From Pseudomonadota bacterium (GTDB taxonomy: Bacteria > Pseudomonadota > Gammaproteobacteria > Burkholderiales > Rhodocyclaceae): 64,000 nt of DNA. The first letter of the stretch is position 1; the number at the start of each line of letters is the position of its first letter. The position numbers were made by a program, and so were the translations under genes. Shown here one piece after another: positions 38,275 to 48,200 of the stretch. Location of the stretch: contig QQUN01000027.1 in the NCBI GenBank assembly GCA_008501585.1, positions 100,043-164,042 on the forward strand, given 5' to 3'. A model generated the notes under the pieces. That model was not told the DNA's origin and made no database searches. It saw only the letters and a list, made by a program, of their open reading frames with translations.

Positions 38275-39212
38275 GCGCCGCCGTGGTGGCGCGCCCGCGC
38301 ATCCTGCTGGTTGATGACGAGCCCTTCAATCTCGAGATCATGGCCGACGCACTTCCGGCCGAGGCCTACGATGTCAGCACCGCCAACGGTGGCCAGCGGG
38401 CGTTGACCCTGATGCGGGAGGACGCAACGGGTTTCGACCTGATCGTGCTCGATCGGCGCATGGCCGCCCCCGATGGGCTGGAGGTCTTGCGGCAGATGCG
38501 CGCGCTGCCGACCCAGGCCCATACCCCGGTGATCGTGCAGACCGCGGTGGCCGATCCCGAGATGGTGGCCGAAGGCATTGCGGCCGGCGCCTATTTCTAC
38601 CTCACCAAGCCATATCGGGCGGCATCGCTGCTGGGCCTGGTGCAAGCAGCGCTGGCGCATCATTTCGAGCGGGTGCGTCTGCGCCTCGAAGTGCGCGAGC
38701 TGCGTCGCACGGTGGGGCTGATCGATGCGGCGCAGTTCCGCTTTCGCAGCGTCGACGAGGCCAGCGCCCTGGCGCATGGCCTGTCGGTGTTGTGTGCCAC
38801 GCCGGATCTGGCGGCGATCGGCTTGTCGGAGTTGCTGCGCAACGCCGTCGAGCACGGCAACCTGGCCATCGGCTACGACGCCAAGACGGCCCTGGTGCAG
38901 AGCGGCCGCTGGCGCGATGAGGTCGACCGGCGGATGCGCCTGCCGGCCTATCGCGACCGGCGGGTGTGGGTCGATGTGCGGCGGGCGCCGGAGCTGGTCA
39001 GCATCACCATCCGCGATGAGGGCGAGGGCTTCGACTGGCGACCGTTCCTGAGCCTGTCGGCCGAGCGCGCCACCCAGGTCAATGGCCGCGGCATCTCGCT
39101 GGCCTGCCGGCTCGGCTTCCTGTCGGTGAGCTATCGCAACGGCGGGCGCGAGGTGGTGGTCGATTGTGCGCCGGCGGTGCTCTGCCCGGACGGATCGGCC
39201 GGCACGGCTTGA
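38271..39212 (+). CDS. Receiver fused to an RsbW-like ATPase, copy 1
   Basis: A 313-residue protein. Residues 9-130 are a receiver (DD at 15-16, phosphoacceptor Asp61, Lys113). The C-terminal half is a GHKL ATPase of the anti-sigma/RsbW type: N-box GLSELLRNAVEHGNLAI (Asn191), G1 RDEGEGFDW, G2 NGRGISLA. About 33 residues between N-box and G1, ending RRMRLPAYRDRRV, are shared with copy 2. Such ATPases phosphorylate STAS-domain antagonists in partner-switching systems, so phosphorylation of the receiver may gate a kinase. GTG start at 38271 overlaps the kinase stop. Confidence 0.85.
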   Translation: MSAAVVARPRILLVDDEPFNLEIMADALPAEAYDVSTANGGQRALTLMREDATGFDLIVLDRRMAAPDGLEVLRQMRALPTQAHTPVIVQTAVADPEMVAEGIAAGAYFYLTKPYRAASLLGLVQAALAHHFERVRLRLEVRELRRTVGLIDAAQFRFRSVDEASALAHGLSVLCATPDLAAIGLSELLRNAVEHGNLAIGYDAKTALVQSGRWRDEVDRRMRLPAYRDRRVWVDVRRAPELVSITIRDEGEGFDWRPFLSLSAERATQVNGRGISLACRLGFLSVSYRNGGREVVVDCAPAVLCPDGSAGTA

Positions 39213-39243
39213 CACGTGCGCATATAAGAATAAACTAATATGC
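39209..39243 (+). promoter_or_regulatory. Promoter and palindromic operator of the sulfide/RND operon
   Basis: TTGACA at 39209-39214 and TAAACT at 39231-39236 (16-bp spacer) form a good sigma70 promoter whose start point would fall on or beside the GTG at 39244. An AT-rich palindrome at 39220-39243 (ends GCATATAAG and CTAATATGC, 9 of 12 positions paired) covers the spacer and -10. Sulfide-sensing ArsR-type repressors (BigR/SqrR/YgaV) bind AT-rich palindromes at such genes; assigning this one to them is inference. Confidence 0.6.
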
Positions 39244-40296
39244 GTGAATCGACAGACCCCCCGCTTCCCCCTGATCCTGCTGTGCGCCGCCGCCCTTGGC
39301 GTGGCGGCGCCGGTGCGTGCCGCCGAGCTTGAGACGGCCCCCGTCGAGCGCGCCCCGGTTGAGGTGCTGCATGTGGCCGAAGGCGTGGTCGAGGCCGTCA
39401 GCAGCGCCACCATCGCCGCGCAGGTGCAGGGCCGCATCATCGATGTGAAGGCCGATGCCGGCGACCGCGTGCGCGCCGGGCAGGTGCTGATGCGGATCGA
39501 CGCCAGCGAGGCCAACCAGGCCGTGGCCGGCGCCGCCGCCTCGGTGGCCCAGGCGCAGGCGACCTATATCAACGCCCAGGCCGAGTGGCAGCGCAATGTG
39601 GCGCTGCGCGAAAAGGGTTTTGTCAGCCAGGCCGTGGTGGATCAGGCCGTGGCGACGATGAAGGCCGCACAGGCCGGGCTGAAGGCGGCGCAGGCCGGCC
39701 GCGGCCAGGCGGTGACGGTGCGCGACTTCACCACCATCGTCGCGCCGCTGGCTGGCGTGGTGGCCGAGCGCCATGCCGAGGCCGGCGAAATGGCCCAGCC
39801 GGGCCGGCCCCTGCTCACCGTGTATGACCCGGCGCAATTGCGTGTCGTGGCCCAGTTGCCGCAGTCGGTCGCCCAGGGGGTGTCGAATGCGCCGCTGGCC
39901 GCTGACATCATCCTCACCGGCACTGACGGCCGTGTGCGCGCCGCGCAGGTCATGCTGGTGCCCTCGGCCGATCCGCGCACTCACACCATGGAGGTCCGCG
40001 CCCTGTTGCCGGCCACGGTGAGCGGCGTGGTGCCCGGCCAGTTTGCCCGTCTGCTGCTGCAGCTTGGCGCGACCCCGCGCCTGACCGTGCCGGGGGCGGC
40101 GGTGCTGCGCCGGGGCGAGGTGACGGCGGTGTATGTCCAGACCGACGCGGGCTTCCGCCTGCGCCAGATACGACCCGGCGAAGTGCTGCCGGACGGCCGG
40201 ATCGAGATCCTGGCCGGACTGAACGCGGGAGACAGGGTGGCCCTGGATCCCGTCAGGGCGAGTCTGCTGCGTCATCAGAACGCATCACAACAATAG
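39244..40296 (+). CDS. Periplasmic adaptor (MFP) of an RND pump
   Basis: A 350-residue HlyD/AcrA-type adaptor with signal peptide NRQTPRFPLILLCAAALGV (cleavage near residue 26), a lipoyl half-motif (AAQVQGRIIDVKADAGDRVRAGQVL), a helical hairpin (AAASVAQAQATYINAQAEWQR ... EKGFVSQ) and beta-barrel domains. It would bridge the inner-membrane pump at 41675 to an outer-membrane channel; no TolC-like gene is present. The start is GTG at 39244 with no ribosome site, consistent with a leaderless transcript. The next gene starts 93 bp downstream. Confidence 0.87.
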   Translation: MNRQTPRFPLILLCAAALGVAAPVRAAELETAPVERAPVEVLHVAEGVVEAVSSATIAAQVQGRIIDVKADAGDRVRAGQVLMRIDASEANQAVAGAAASVAQAQATYINAQAEWQRNVALREKGFVSQAVVDQAVATMKAAQAGLKAAQAGRGQAVTVRDFTTIVAPLAGVVAERHAEAGEMAQPGRPLLTVYDPAQLRVVAQLPQSVAQGVSNAPLAADIILTGTDGRVRAAQVMLVPSADPRTHTMEVRALLPATVSGVVPGQFARLLLQLGATPRLTVPGAAVLRRGEVTAVYVQTDAGFRLRQIRPGEVLPDGRIEILAGLNAGDRVALDPVRASLLRHQNASQQ

Positions 40297-40389
40297 CGCG
40301 GACTCGCAACGGTGCCCCCGAACGAGCCGCCGGCCGCGCCGGCGGACGCTGCGGCGGTGCCCATGCTCACGGCCAGGAGGAGAGACGAG

Positions 40390-41664
40390 ATGGCGCATAT
40401 TGTGATTGTGGGGGCGGGGCTCGGCGGTTTGCCGATGGCCTACGAGATGAAGGCGCTGGCGCGCGCGGAGGACCGGATTACGGTGGTGGCCAATACCGGC
40501 CGTTTCCACTTCACGCCGTCCAACCCGTGGGTGGCGGTGAACTGGCGCAAGCGCAACGACATCGAGCTGGAGATCGCGCCGCTGCTGGCGAAGAAGAAGA
40601 TCGATTTCGTCGAGCAGGCGGTGACCCAGGTGCACGCCGCGGACAACCACCTGACGCTGGCCGACGGCAGCAGCCTGGCCTACGACGTGCTGGTGCTGGC
40701 GACCGGGCCGCAGCTGGCCTTCGACGAGATCCCCGGGCTGGGGCCTGCGGGCCACACCCAGTCGATCTGCCATGTGGATCATGCGGTGGGGGCCGAATCG
40801 AACTGGCAGGCCTTTGTCGACGACCCGGGCCCGATCGTGGTTGGCGCGGTGCAGGGCGCCTCGTGCTTCGGGCCGGCCTACGAGTTCGCCCGCATCATGG
40901 AAACCGACCTGCGCAAGCGCAAGCTGCGCGACCGCGTGCCGATGACCTTCGTCACCTCCGAGCCCTACATCGGCCACCTCGGCCTGGGCGGCGTGGGCGA
41001 TTCGAAGGGCATGATCGAGTCGATGTTCCGCGACCGCCACATCAAGTGGATCTGCAACGCCAAGGTGGACAAGGTCGAGGCCGGCATGATGTTCGTCACC
41101 GAGCATGACGACGAAGGCAAGCCGAAGCGCCAGCACGAGCTGCCCTTCAAGTACTCGATGATGCTGCCGGCCTTCCGCGGCATCGACGCGGTGCGTGGGG
41201 TCGAGGGGCTGGTCAATCCGCGCGGCTTCGTGCTGATCGATGAATTCCAGCGCAACCCGCGCTACCCCAACATCTACGGCGTCGGCGTATGCGTGGCCAT
41301 CCCGCCGGTGGAGGCCACGCCGGTGCCGACCGGGGTGCCCAAGACCGGCTACATGATCGAGTCGATGGTCACCGCCACGGCCAAGAACATCCGCGCCGCG
41401 CTCGATGGCGAGCCGCCGGCCGAGCGGGCCACCTGGAATGCGGTGTGCCTGGCCGACTTCGGCGACACCGGCGCGGCCTTCGTGGCGCTGCCGCAGATTC
41501 CGCCGCGCAATGTGAACTGGTACTCGGAAGGGCGCTGGGTGCATCTGGCCAAGGTCGGCTTCGAGAAGTACTTCCTGCGCAAGATGAAGAAGGGCACCAC
41601 CGAGCCGATCTACGAAAAGATCGTGCTCGATGCGCTCGGCATCATGAAACTCAAGAACCGGTAG
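40390..41664 (+). CDS. sqr: Sulfide:quinone oxidoreductase
   Basis: A 424-residue flavoprotein of the SQR group. An N-terminal FAD motif IVIVGAGLGGLPMAYEM and Cys127, Cys159 and Cys353 are present; their positions closely match Cys128, Cys160 and Cys356 of Acidithiobacillus ferrooxidans SQR, so the sulfide-oxidising centre looks complete. It would oxidise sulfide to polysulfide at the membrane with quinone as acceptor. The C-terminus (VGFEKYFLRKMKKG) is amphipathic, as in other SQRs. ATG 40390 has AGGAGGAG upstream. It sits between adaptor and pump genes of an RND system, a striking context. Confidence 0.88.
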   Translation: MAHIVIVGAGLGGLPMAYEMKALARAEDRITVVANTGRFHFTPSNPWVAVNWRKRNDIELEIAPLLAKKKIDFVEQAVTQVHAADNHLTLADGSSLAYDVLVLATGPQLAFDEIPGLGPAGHTQSICHVDHAVGAESNWQAFVDDPGPIVVGAVQGASCFGPAYEFARIMETDLRKRKLRDRVPMTFVTSEPYIGHLGLGGVGDSKGMIESMFRDRHIKWICNAKVDKVEAGMMFVTEHDDEGKPKRQHELPFKYSMMLPAFRGIDAVRGVEGLVNPRGFVLIDEFQRNPRYPNIYGVGVCVAIPPVEATPVPTGVPKTGYMIESMVTATAKNIRAALDGEPPAERATWNAVCLADFGDTGAAFVALPQIPPRNVNWYSEGRWVHLAKVGFEKYFLRKMKKGTTEPIYEKIVLDALGIMKLKNR

Positions 41665-41674
41665 AACGCATCAC

Positions 41675-44600
41675 GTGAGCACTGACACCCCCGTCCTCGG
41701 CCTGTCCGGAAAGATCGCCAGCGGCTTTCAGCGCAATGCGCTGACGCCGCTGCTGGCGCTGGTGCTGTTCCTGATGGGGGTGTTCGCGACGCTGATCACC
41801 CCCAAGGAGGAAGAGCCGCAGATCGACGTCACCATGGCCAACGTGTTCATCCCCTTTCCGGGGGCGGCGGCGCAGGCGGTGGAGTCGCTGGTCGCCCGGC
41901 CGGCCGAGCAGGTGCTCTCGCGCATGGCGGGGGTCGAGCATGTGTACTCGGTGTCGCGGCCGGACATGGCGGTGCTCACCGTGCAGTTCGAGGTTGGCGT
42001 GCCCAACCAGACCGCGCTGGTGCGCCTCTACGACACGCTCGAATCGCACCGCGACTGGCTCAGCCCCGAGCTGGGCGTGCTTGAGCCCATCGTCAAGCCC
42101 AAGGGCATCGACGATGTGCCGATCCTCGGCCTCACCCTGTGGACCGAAGATACCGAGCGCGCCGGCTTCGACATGCAGCAGGTGGCGCGCGCCATCGAGA
42201 TCGACCTCAAGCGCATCCCCGGCACCCGCGATGTGGTCACCATCGGCGGCCCCGGCCATGTGCTGCGCGTGCTGATGGACCCGGCGCGGATGAATGCCCA
42301 CGGCGTGACCGCGGCGGACCTGAAGGCGGCCCTGCAGGTGTCGAATGCCTCGCAGTCGGCCGGCCGGCTGGTGGCCGACAACCAGGAGGTGCTGGTGCAG
42401 ACCGGCACCTACCTGCGCTCGGCGCAGGATGTGGCGGCCCTGGTGGTGGGCGTGGCCGAGGGCAAGCCGGTGTATCTGTCGGACGTGGCCGAGGTGGCCA
42501 ACGGCCCGGACCAGCCCTCGCGCTATGTGTGGTTCGGTGCCGGCGCGGCGGCGGCCGAGCGGGGGATCGACACCACCGGGGTGTCGCCCGCGGTGACGCT
42601 GTCGGTGTCGAAGAAGCCGGGCGCCAACGCCTCGGACGTGGCCAACCAGTTGCTCGCCCGTGTCGACACGCTGAAGGGCACGGTGATCCCCGACGGCGTC
42701 AATGTCACCGTCACCCGCAACTACGGCGAAACCGCCAACGACAAGGCCAACAAGCTGATCGGCAAGCTGGTGTTCGCCACCAGTGCGGTGGTGCTGCTGG
42801 TGTTGCTCACGCTCGGCTGGCGCGAGGCGATCATCGTCGGCCTGGCGGTGACGCTGACCCTGGCGGCGACGCTGTTCGCCTCCTGGGCCTGGGGCTTCAC
42901 CCTCAACCGGGTGAGCCTGTTCGCGCTGATCTTCTCCATCGGCATCCTGGTCGACGACGCCATCGTGGTGGTCGAGAACATCCACCGCTGGCACCAGCTC
43001 GAGCCCGACAAACCGCTGTGGCAGCTGATTCCCAAGGCGGTGGACGAGGTCGGCGGGCCGACCATCCTGGCCACCTTCACGGTAATCGCCGCGCTCCTGC
43101 CGATGGCCTTCGTCAGCGGGCTGATGGGGCCGTACATGAGCCCGATCCCAATCAACGCCTCGATGGGCATGTTCATCTCGCTGCTGGTGGCCTTCGTGGT
43201 CACGCCCTGGCTGGCGCAGAAGATGCTCCGGTCGGTCGATGGCCACACGCATGCCGGCGAAGACCGCCTGACGCGCCGGCTGACCGGTTTCTTCCGCGCC
43301 ACCATCGGCCCGCTGATCGATCCGCGCCGCGGCCGGCGCAACCGCAGCCTGCTGTGGCTGCTGGTGATCGCCCTGATCGCCGGCTCGGTGGCGCTGGCGG
43401 CGGTCAAGCTGGTGGTGCTCAAGATGCTGCCGCTGGACAACAAGTCCGAATTCCAGGTGGTGCTCGACATGCCGGTCGGCACCCCGCTGGAGCGCACCGC
43501 CCAGGTGCTGCTGGAGATCGGCGAGGCGGTCGGCCAGACGCCGGAGGTGACCGACTGGCAGGCCTACGCCGGCACCGCCAGCCCGATCAACTTCAATGGC
43601 CTGGTGCGTCAGTACTACCTGCGCAGCGCGCCCGAGCAGGGCGACCTGCAAATCAACCTGGTCGACAAGGCGCACCGCGACCGCAGCAGCCACGAGGTGG
43701 CCGGTGCGGTGCGCGCGGCGGTGACGCGCATCGCGCGTGCCCACGGCGGCAACGCCAAGGTGGTGGAGGTGCCGCCCGGCCCGCCGGTGCTGTCGCCGAT
43801 CGTGGCCGAAATCTATGGCCCGGACTACACCGGCCAGCTGGCGGTGGCCGAGCAGGTGCGCGCGGTTTTCGACACCACGGCCGACATCGTCGGCGCCGAC
43901 GACACCATCGACGAGACCGCGCCCAAGCTGGTGCTGCGGGTCAACCAGGCCAAGGCGGCGCTGATGGGCGTGGCGCAGGCACAGATCGTCGAACTGATGC
44001 GCCTCGGCCTGGCGGGCGAGAGCGTCACGCCGGTGCATGGGGGCGACAACAAATACGAGATCCCGGTGCGCATCCAGTTGCCGCCGGCGCAGCAATCGAC
44101 GGTGGCGCATCTGCTGCAGCTCAAGCTGCGTGCGCAGGACGGCACCCTGGTGCCGGTGTCCGAACTGGTCAGCGTGCATCCGACCGGGCGCGACCAGGTC
44201 ATCTACCACAAGGACTTGCTGCCGGTGGTGTACGTGACCGCCGACATGGCCGGCGCGCTCGACTCGCCGCTCTACGGCATGTTCGACATCCGCAGCCAGA
44301 TCAAGGACATGCCGCTGGTCGGCCCGCGCCTGGCCGGCGTGCTCGACGAATGGTTCATCCAGCCGCCCCACGACCCCTACGCCGGCTACAGCGTGAAATG
44401 GGACGGCGAGTGGCAGGTCACCTACGAAACCTTCCGCGACATGGGCGCCGCCTATGCCGTGGGCCTGATCCTCATCTACCTGCTGGTGGTGGCGCAGTTC
44501 CGCCGCTACCTGGTGCCCTTGATCATCATGGCGCCGATTCCGCTGACCATCATCGGCGTGATGCCCGGCCATGCGCTGCTCGGCGCGCAATTCACCGCCA

Positions 44601-44941
44601 CCTCGATGATCGGCATGATCGCGCTGGCCGGCATCATTGTGCGCAACTCCATCCTGCTGGTGGATTTCATCAACCACCAGGTACGTGCCGGCGTGCCCTT
44701 CGCCGAGGCGGTGATCTCCTCGGCCGCGGTGCGCGCCAAGCCGATCGGCCTGACCGCGCTGGCCGCCATGATCGGCGCCGCCTTCATTCTCGATGACCCG
44801 ATCTTCAACGGGCTGGCGATCAGCCTGATCTTCGGCATCCTGGTGTCTACCCTGCTCACCCTGGTGGTCATCCCGGTGCTCTACTTCGCGGCCATGCAGC
44901 ATCGCGTGGCCGAGCTTCAGTCAGAAGGACGTCCGTCATGA
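41675..44941 (+). CDS. RND-family efflux pump inner-membrane protein
   Basis: A 1,088-residue AcrB/CusA-fold transporter with twelve transmembrane helices and two large periplasmic loops. TM4 carries the proton-relay pair Asp427-Asp428 in FSIGILVDDAIVVVENIHRW. TM1 is followed by ITPKEEEPQIDVTMANVFIP. Substrate cannot be read, but its place directly after sqr suggests reactive sulfur species or a toxic by-product. GTG start at 41675; the stop overlaps the next ATG by four bases. Confidence 0.88.
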   Translation: MSTDTPVLGLSGKIASGFQRNALTPLLALVLFLMGVFATLITPKEEEPQIDVTMANVFIPFPGAAAQAVESLVARPAEQVLSRMAGVEHVYSVSRPDMAVLTVQFEVGVPNQTALVRLYDTLESHRDWLSPELGVLEPIVKPKGIDDVPILGLTLWTEDTERAGFDMQQVARAIEIDLKRIPGTRDVVTIGGPGHVLRVLMDPARMNAHGVTAADLKAALQVSNASQSAGRLVADNQEVLVQTGTYLRSAQDVAALVVGVAEGKPVYLSDVAEVANGPDQPSRYVWFGAGAAAAERGIDTTGVSPAVTLSVSKKPGANASDVANQLLARVDTLKGTVIPDGVNVTVTRNYGETANDKANKLIGKLVFATSAVVLLVLLTLGWREAIIVGLAVTLTLAATLFASWAWGFTLNRVSLFALIFSIGILVDDAIVVVENIHRWHQLEPDKPLWQLIPKAVDEVGGPTILATFTVIAALLPMAFVSGLMGPYMSPIPINASMGMFISLLVAFVVTPWLAQKMLRSVDGHTHAGEDRLTRRLTGFFRATIGPLIDPRRGRRNRSLLWLLVIALIAGSVALAAVKLVVLKMLPLDNKSEFQVVLDMPVGTPLERTAQVLLEIGEAVGQTPEVTDWQAYAGTASPINFNGLVRQYYLRSAPEQGDLQINLVDKAHRDRSSHEVAGAVRAAVTRIARAHGGNAKVVEVPPGPPVLSPIVAEIYGPDYTGQLAVAEQVRAVFDTTADIVGADDTIDETAPKLVLRVNQAKAALMGVAQAQIVELMRLGLAGESVTPVHGGDNKYEIPVRIQLPPAQQSTVAHLLQLKLRAQDGTLVPVSELVSVHPTGRDQVIYHKDLLPVVYVTADMAGALDSPLYGMFDIRSQIKDMPLVGPRLAGVLDEWFIQPPHDPYAGYSVKWDGEWQVTYETFRDMGAAYAVGLILIYLLVVAQFRRYLVPLIIMAPIPLTIIGVMPGHALLGAQFTATSMIGMIALAGIIVRNSILLVDFINHQVRAGVPFAEAVISSAAVRAKPIGLTALAAMIGAAFILDDPIFNGLAISLIFGILVSTLLTLVVIPVLYFAAMQHRVAELQSEGRPS

Positions 44942-45162
44942 ATCTCACCGTCAACCAGTTCGTGCGCATCTTTGCCGGCGCCTTCGTGCTCATCTCGCTG
45001 GCGCTCGGGGTCGAGGGCTCGCCGCTGTTCGTGAATGCCAATTTCCTGTGGTTCACGGCCTTTGTCGGCGCCAACCTGTTCCAGAGCGGCTTCACCAAGA
45101 TCTGCCCGCTCGAAAACATCCTGCGCAAGTTCGGGGTCAAGGACAGCGTCGGCTGCAGCTGA
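44938..45162 (+). CDS. DUF2892 (YgaP-type) membrane protein
   Basis: A 74-residue protein with two hydrophobic helices (about 8-25 and 33-52) and cysteines in KICPLENIL and at the C-terminus (VGCS). This is the DUF2892 pattern, best known from the membrane part of the rhodanese YgaP, and it often accompanies sulfide or persulfide genes. ATGA overlap with the RND gene shows it is the last gene of the operon. Function unknown. Confidence 0.85.
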   Translation: MNLTVNQFVRIFAGAFVLISLALGVEGSPLFVNANFLWFTAFVGANLFQSGFTKICPLENILRKFGVKDSVGCS

Positions 45163-45220
45163 ACGCCCCGCCGGGCGGGGTGGCCCTCAAGTCGCCCGCC
45201 GTGGCGGCCGATAAGCAGGA

Positions 45221-48200
45221 ATGTCGTCCCCCGCACCCGCCTCCCTGACGCCGCCCGATGTTGTCGATGGCCACGATGGCCCGGCGGCGGATGCACTGTC
45301 GCGGCGTCGCGCGCTGCCGCTGGCGCTGGTGGTGCTGTTTCTCGGCGTCGTCCTGACCTGGGCGGCCAGCCGCTATGTCGACCAGCTGGAGTCGGCGCGT
45401 ACCGAGCAGGACACCGAGCATGCCGTGAGCCGCATCACCGCGGCCTTGTCCGAGCGGGTCAACTACTATGTCGCCCACCTGCGCGCCACGGCGGGTCTGT
45501 TCGTCGCCAGCGATCGGGTGTCGCTCTTCGAGTGGGAGCGCTATGCCGCCACCACCGAGCTGAGCCCGCTCAACGACATGGGCGCGGCCGGGCTGGCCTA
45601 CGCCCCGCGGGTCGCCGCCGATCGTCGTGCCGACTGGGAAGACACGATGTTCTACGGCTACGACCGGGTCATCACCATTCGCGGCTCGACGGTCGGCAGC
45701 GCGTATCCGGTGCAGTTTGTCGCGCCGCGAACCGACGCGCTCGAAGGGGTGCTGGGCTTTGATCTGGGCTCCAGCGTGGTGCGCCGCGAGGCCATCGAGG
45801 CGGCGACCGAGCGTGGCGATGTCGTCCTCAGTGCCCCGGTGGCATTGCAGGACAGCCGCGATGCCTCGCCGGCGGGCTTGCTGGTGCTGCCGGTGTTCCA
45901 CCCCGCGAAACATCTGATGCCCAGCGTGAATCCGGCGGACATGGTGCGCGGGGTGGTGGTGCTGGGGGTGCGCTATCACGACTGGATCGCGTCGGTCGCG
46001 GGGAGCTGGACGAACGCGGTGGCGGTCGAGCTGATCGATGACAGCGGCGACACCCCGGTGGTGCTGGTGCCGGCGGGCGAGGTGGCATCGACGGCCCATG
46101 TGGAACGGACGCTGACCGTCGGCGGGCGCCAGTTGCGGCTGGTCTTCCACCCGACCCGGCAACTCGAGGACAGTGTGGCCGGGATCACCGTGCGCACGGC
46201 CGGTGCGCTCATGACGGTCGCCTTTGCCCTGCTGACCTTCTTCCTCGCCTCGGGCCGGCATCGTGCGCTGGCCGCCGCCGCCAAGGTCAGCGGTGCGCTG
46301 GCCGACTCCGAGCGGCGCTTTGCCCTGGCAGCCAGTGCAACCAGCGATGGCATCTGGGAGTGGTCGCCGGGCCGGCATGAGGTGTTTCTGTCGGCACGGG
46401 CGCAGCAGATCCTGTTCGGCCGTGTGCTGCCGGTGGCGGCCGGATGGCGCACCGTGCTGCGCTGCCTGCCGCCGGGCGAGCGGCGCGCCCTGCTGCTTGC
46501 CTTGCGGGGCCACCTGCAACACCGTCAGGCGCTGGACGTGGCGGTCAGCCTGCCCGACGCCGAGGGCGGGCGCCGGCATCTGCTGATTCGCGGGCAGGCC
46601 GCCTGGGACGGCTTCGGGCGGCCCACCCGTGTGGCCGGTGCGATCTCGGACGTGACACCCCTGCACGCGCGCGAGCTGGCCCTGGAGCGGGCGCGGCAGT
46701 TCTACGCCCGGGTGCTTGATTTCCTGCCGCATCCGGTGCTGGTCAAGTCCGAAGATCATCGCTATGTGCTCGCCAACCGGGCGGCGGGGGAATTCCTGGA
46801 TCGGCCGCCCGAAGCGGTCGTCGGCCGGCGGACCGAGGAGGTTCTGCCGGGGCAGTCGGCCGAGCACCTGGCCGAAGATGCGCGCGTGCTGGGCGAGGGG
46901 GGCGTGAGCACCCGCGAGTTCCACATCGTGCTGGACAACGGCAACGAGCGCGACGCCATCATCAGCAAGGCCGGGGTGGCTGGCCTGGAGGGCGAGCCGG
47001 TGGTGCTGGTGACGGTGACCGATGTGTCGGCCCTGCGCCATGCGGAGCGCTCGCTCAAGCAGTCCTTGCTCGAACTGGATGCCTTGTTCAGCAACTCCCC
47101 GCTGGGGATGGCGATGGTCAAGGTCAATGGCACCATCGTGCGGGCCAACCTGGCGTTTTCGCGCATGGTGGGCGTGGCGGCCGAGCAGCTGCCGGGCATG
47201 CGCTATGCCCAACTCACCCCGGAGCACCTGCAGGTGCTTGACCAGGCCAAGACCATCGATGCCCTGCGCCAGGGGGTGGTGACGCCCTACGAACGCGCCT
47301 TCGTGCGTCCGGACGGGGTCGAGGTGCCGGTGGTGCTCAGCGGCGCCGTCATGCGTGCCGCCGATGGCGAGACCGCCATCTGGACGGTGGTCGAGGACAT
47401 CTCGGAACGCAAGGCGGCCGAAGCGGCGCTGGCGGCGGCGCATGCCACCAATGCCTCGATCGTCGAGGCCATGCCCGACATGCTGGTGCAGTTCGATGAG
47501 GCCTTGAATCTCCTCGCCGTGCGCCGCCCCCAGGGCCTGCGCTTGTCCCGGGATATCGAAAAGGCGGTGGGCTTGCCGCTGGCCGAGATCGTCTCGCCCA
47601 AGCGCCTGGCGCAGGTCCTCCCCACCTTGCGCAAGGCGCAGTCCAGCGGGGAGTTGCAGTGCGTCGAATACCGCGCGCCCGACCCCGACGGCCGCATGCA
47701 GGACTATGAAGCACGCGTGGCGCCGGTCAGTACCGGGGGGCTGCTGGTGGTGCTGCGCAACGTGTCGGAGCTGAAGGCCCGCGAACGCGCGCTGCGCGAG
47801 AGCGAGGCACGCTTCCGGCTCATGGCCGATGCCTCGCCGGTGGTGATCTGGCTGGCCGATGCGCAGCTGAACATTACCTATGCCAACCGTGCCTGGCGGA
47901 CGCTGACCGGCCTGTCGCTGGAGGAAACCGCCGGGGTCAGCTGGGTGAGCGTGATCCACCCCGACGATGTCGCCCGGGTGAAGGCCGTGGGGCGGGAGGC
48001 GCGCGCCGCGCAGCAGCCCTACCGGGTGGAGTTCCGGGTGCGCCAGCCCGGCGGCCGGCATGCCTGGCTGCTGGCCATGGGCGAGCCGCGCATGGACGAG
48101 CAGGGCGAGGTGGTCGGCTTCATCGGCGTGGCGATCAATATTTCGAGCGAGAAGCGGGCCCAGGAGGCCTTGCGCACCCACCGCGACCATCTGGCCGAGC

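Noticed and set aside
39240..39242. ATG as start of the RND adaptor gene
   Set aside because: It is out of frame with the adaptor. The GTG at 39244 is in frame and starts the signal peptide.
41651..44902. Very long open frame on the strand opposite the RND gene
   Set aside because: High GC content keeps the antisense frame open; its translation is His/Arg/Gln-rich and low in complexity, unlike a real protein. The same applies to the long frames opposite the kinase genes and uvrA.
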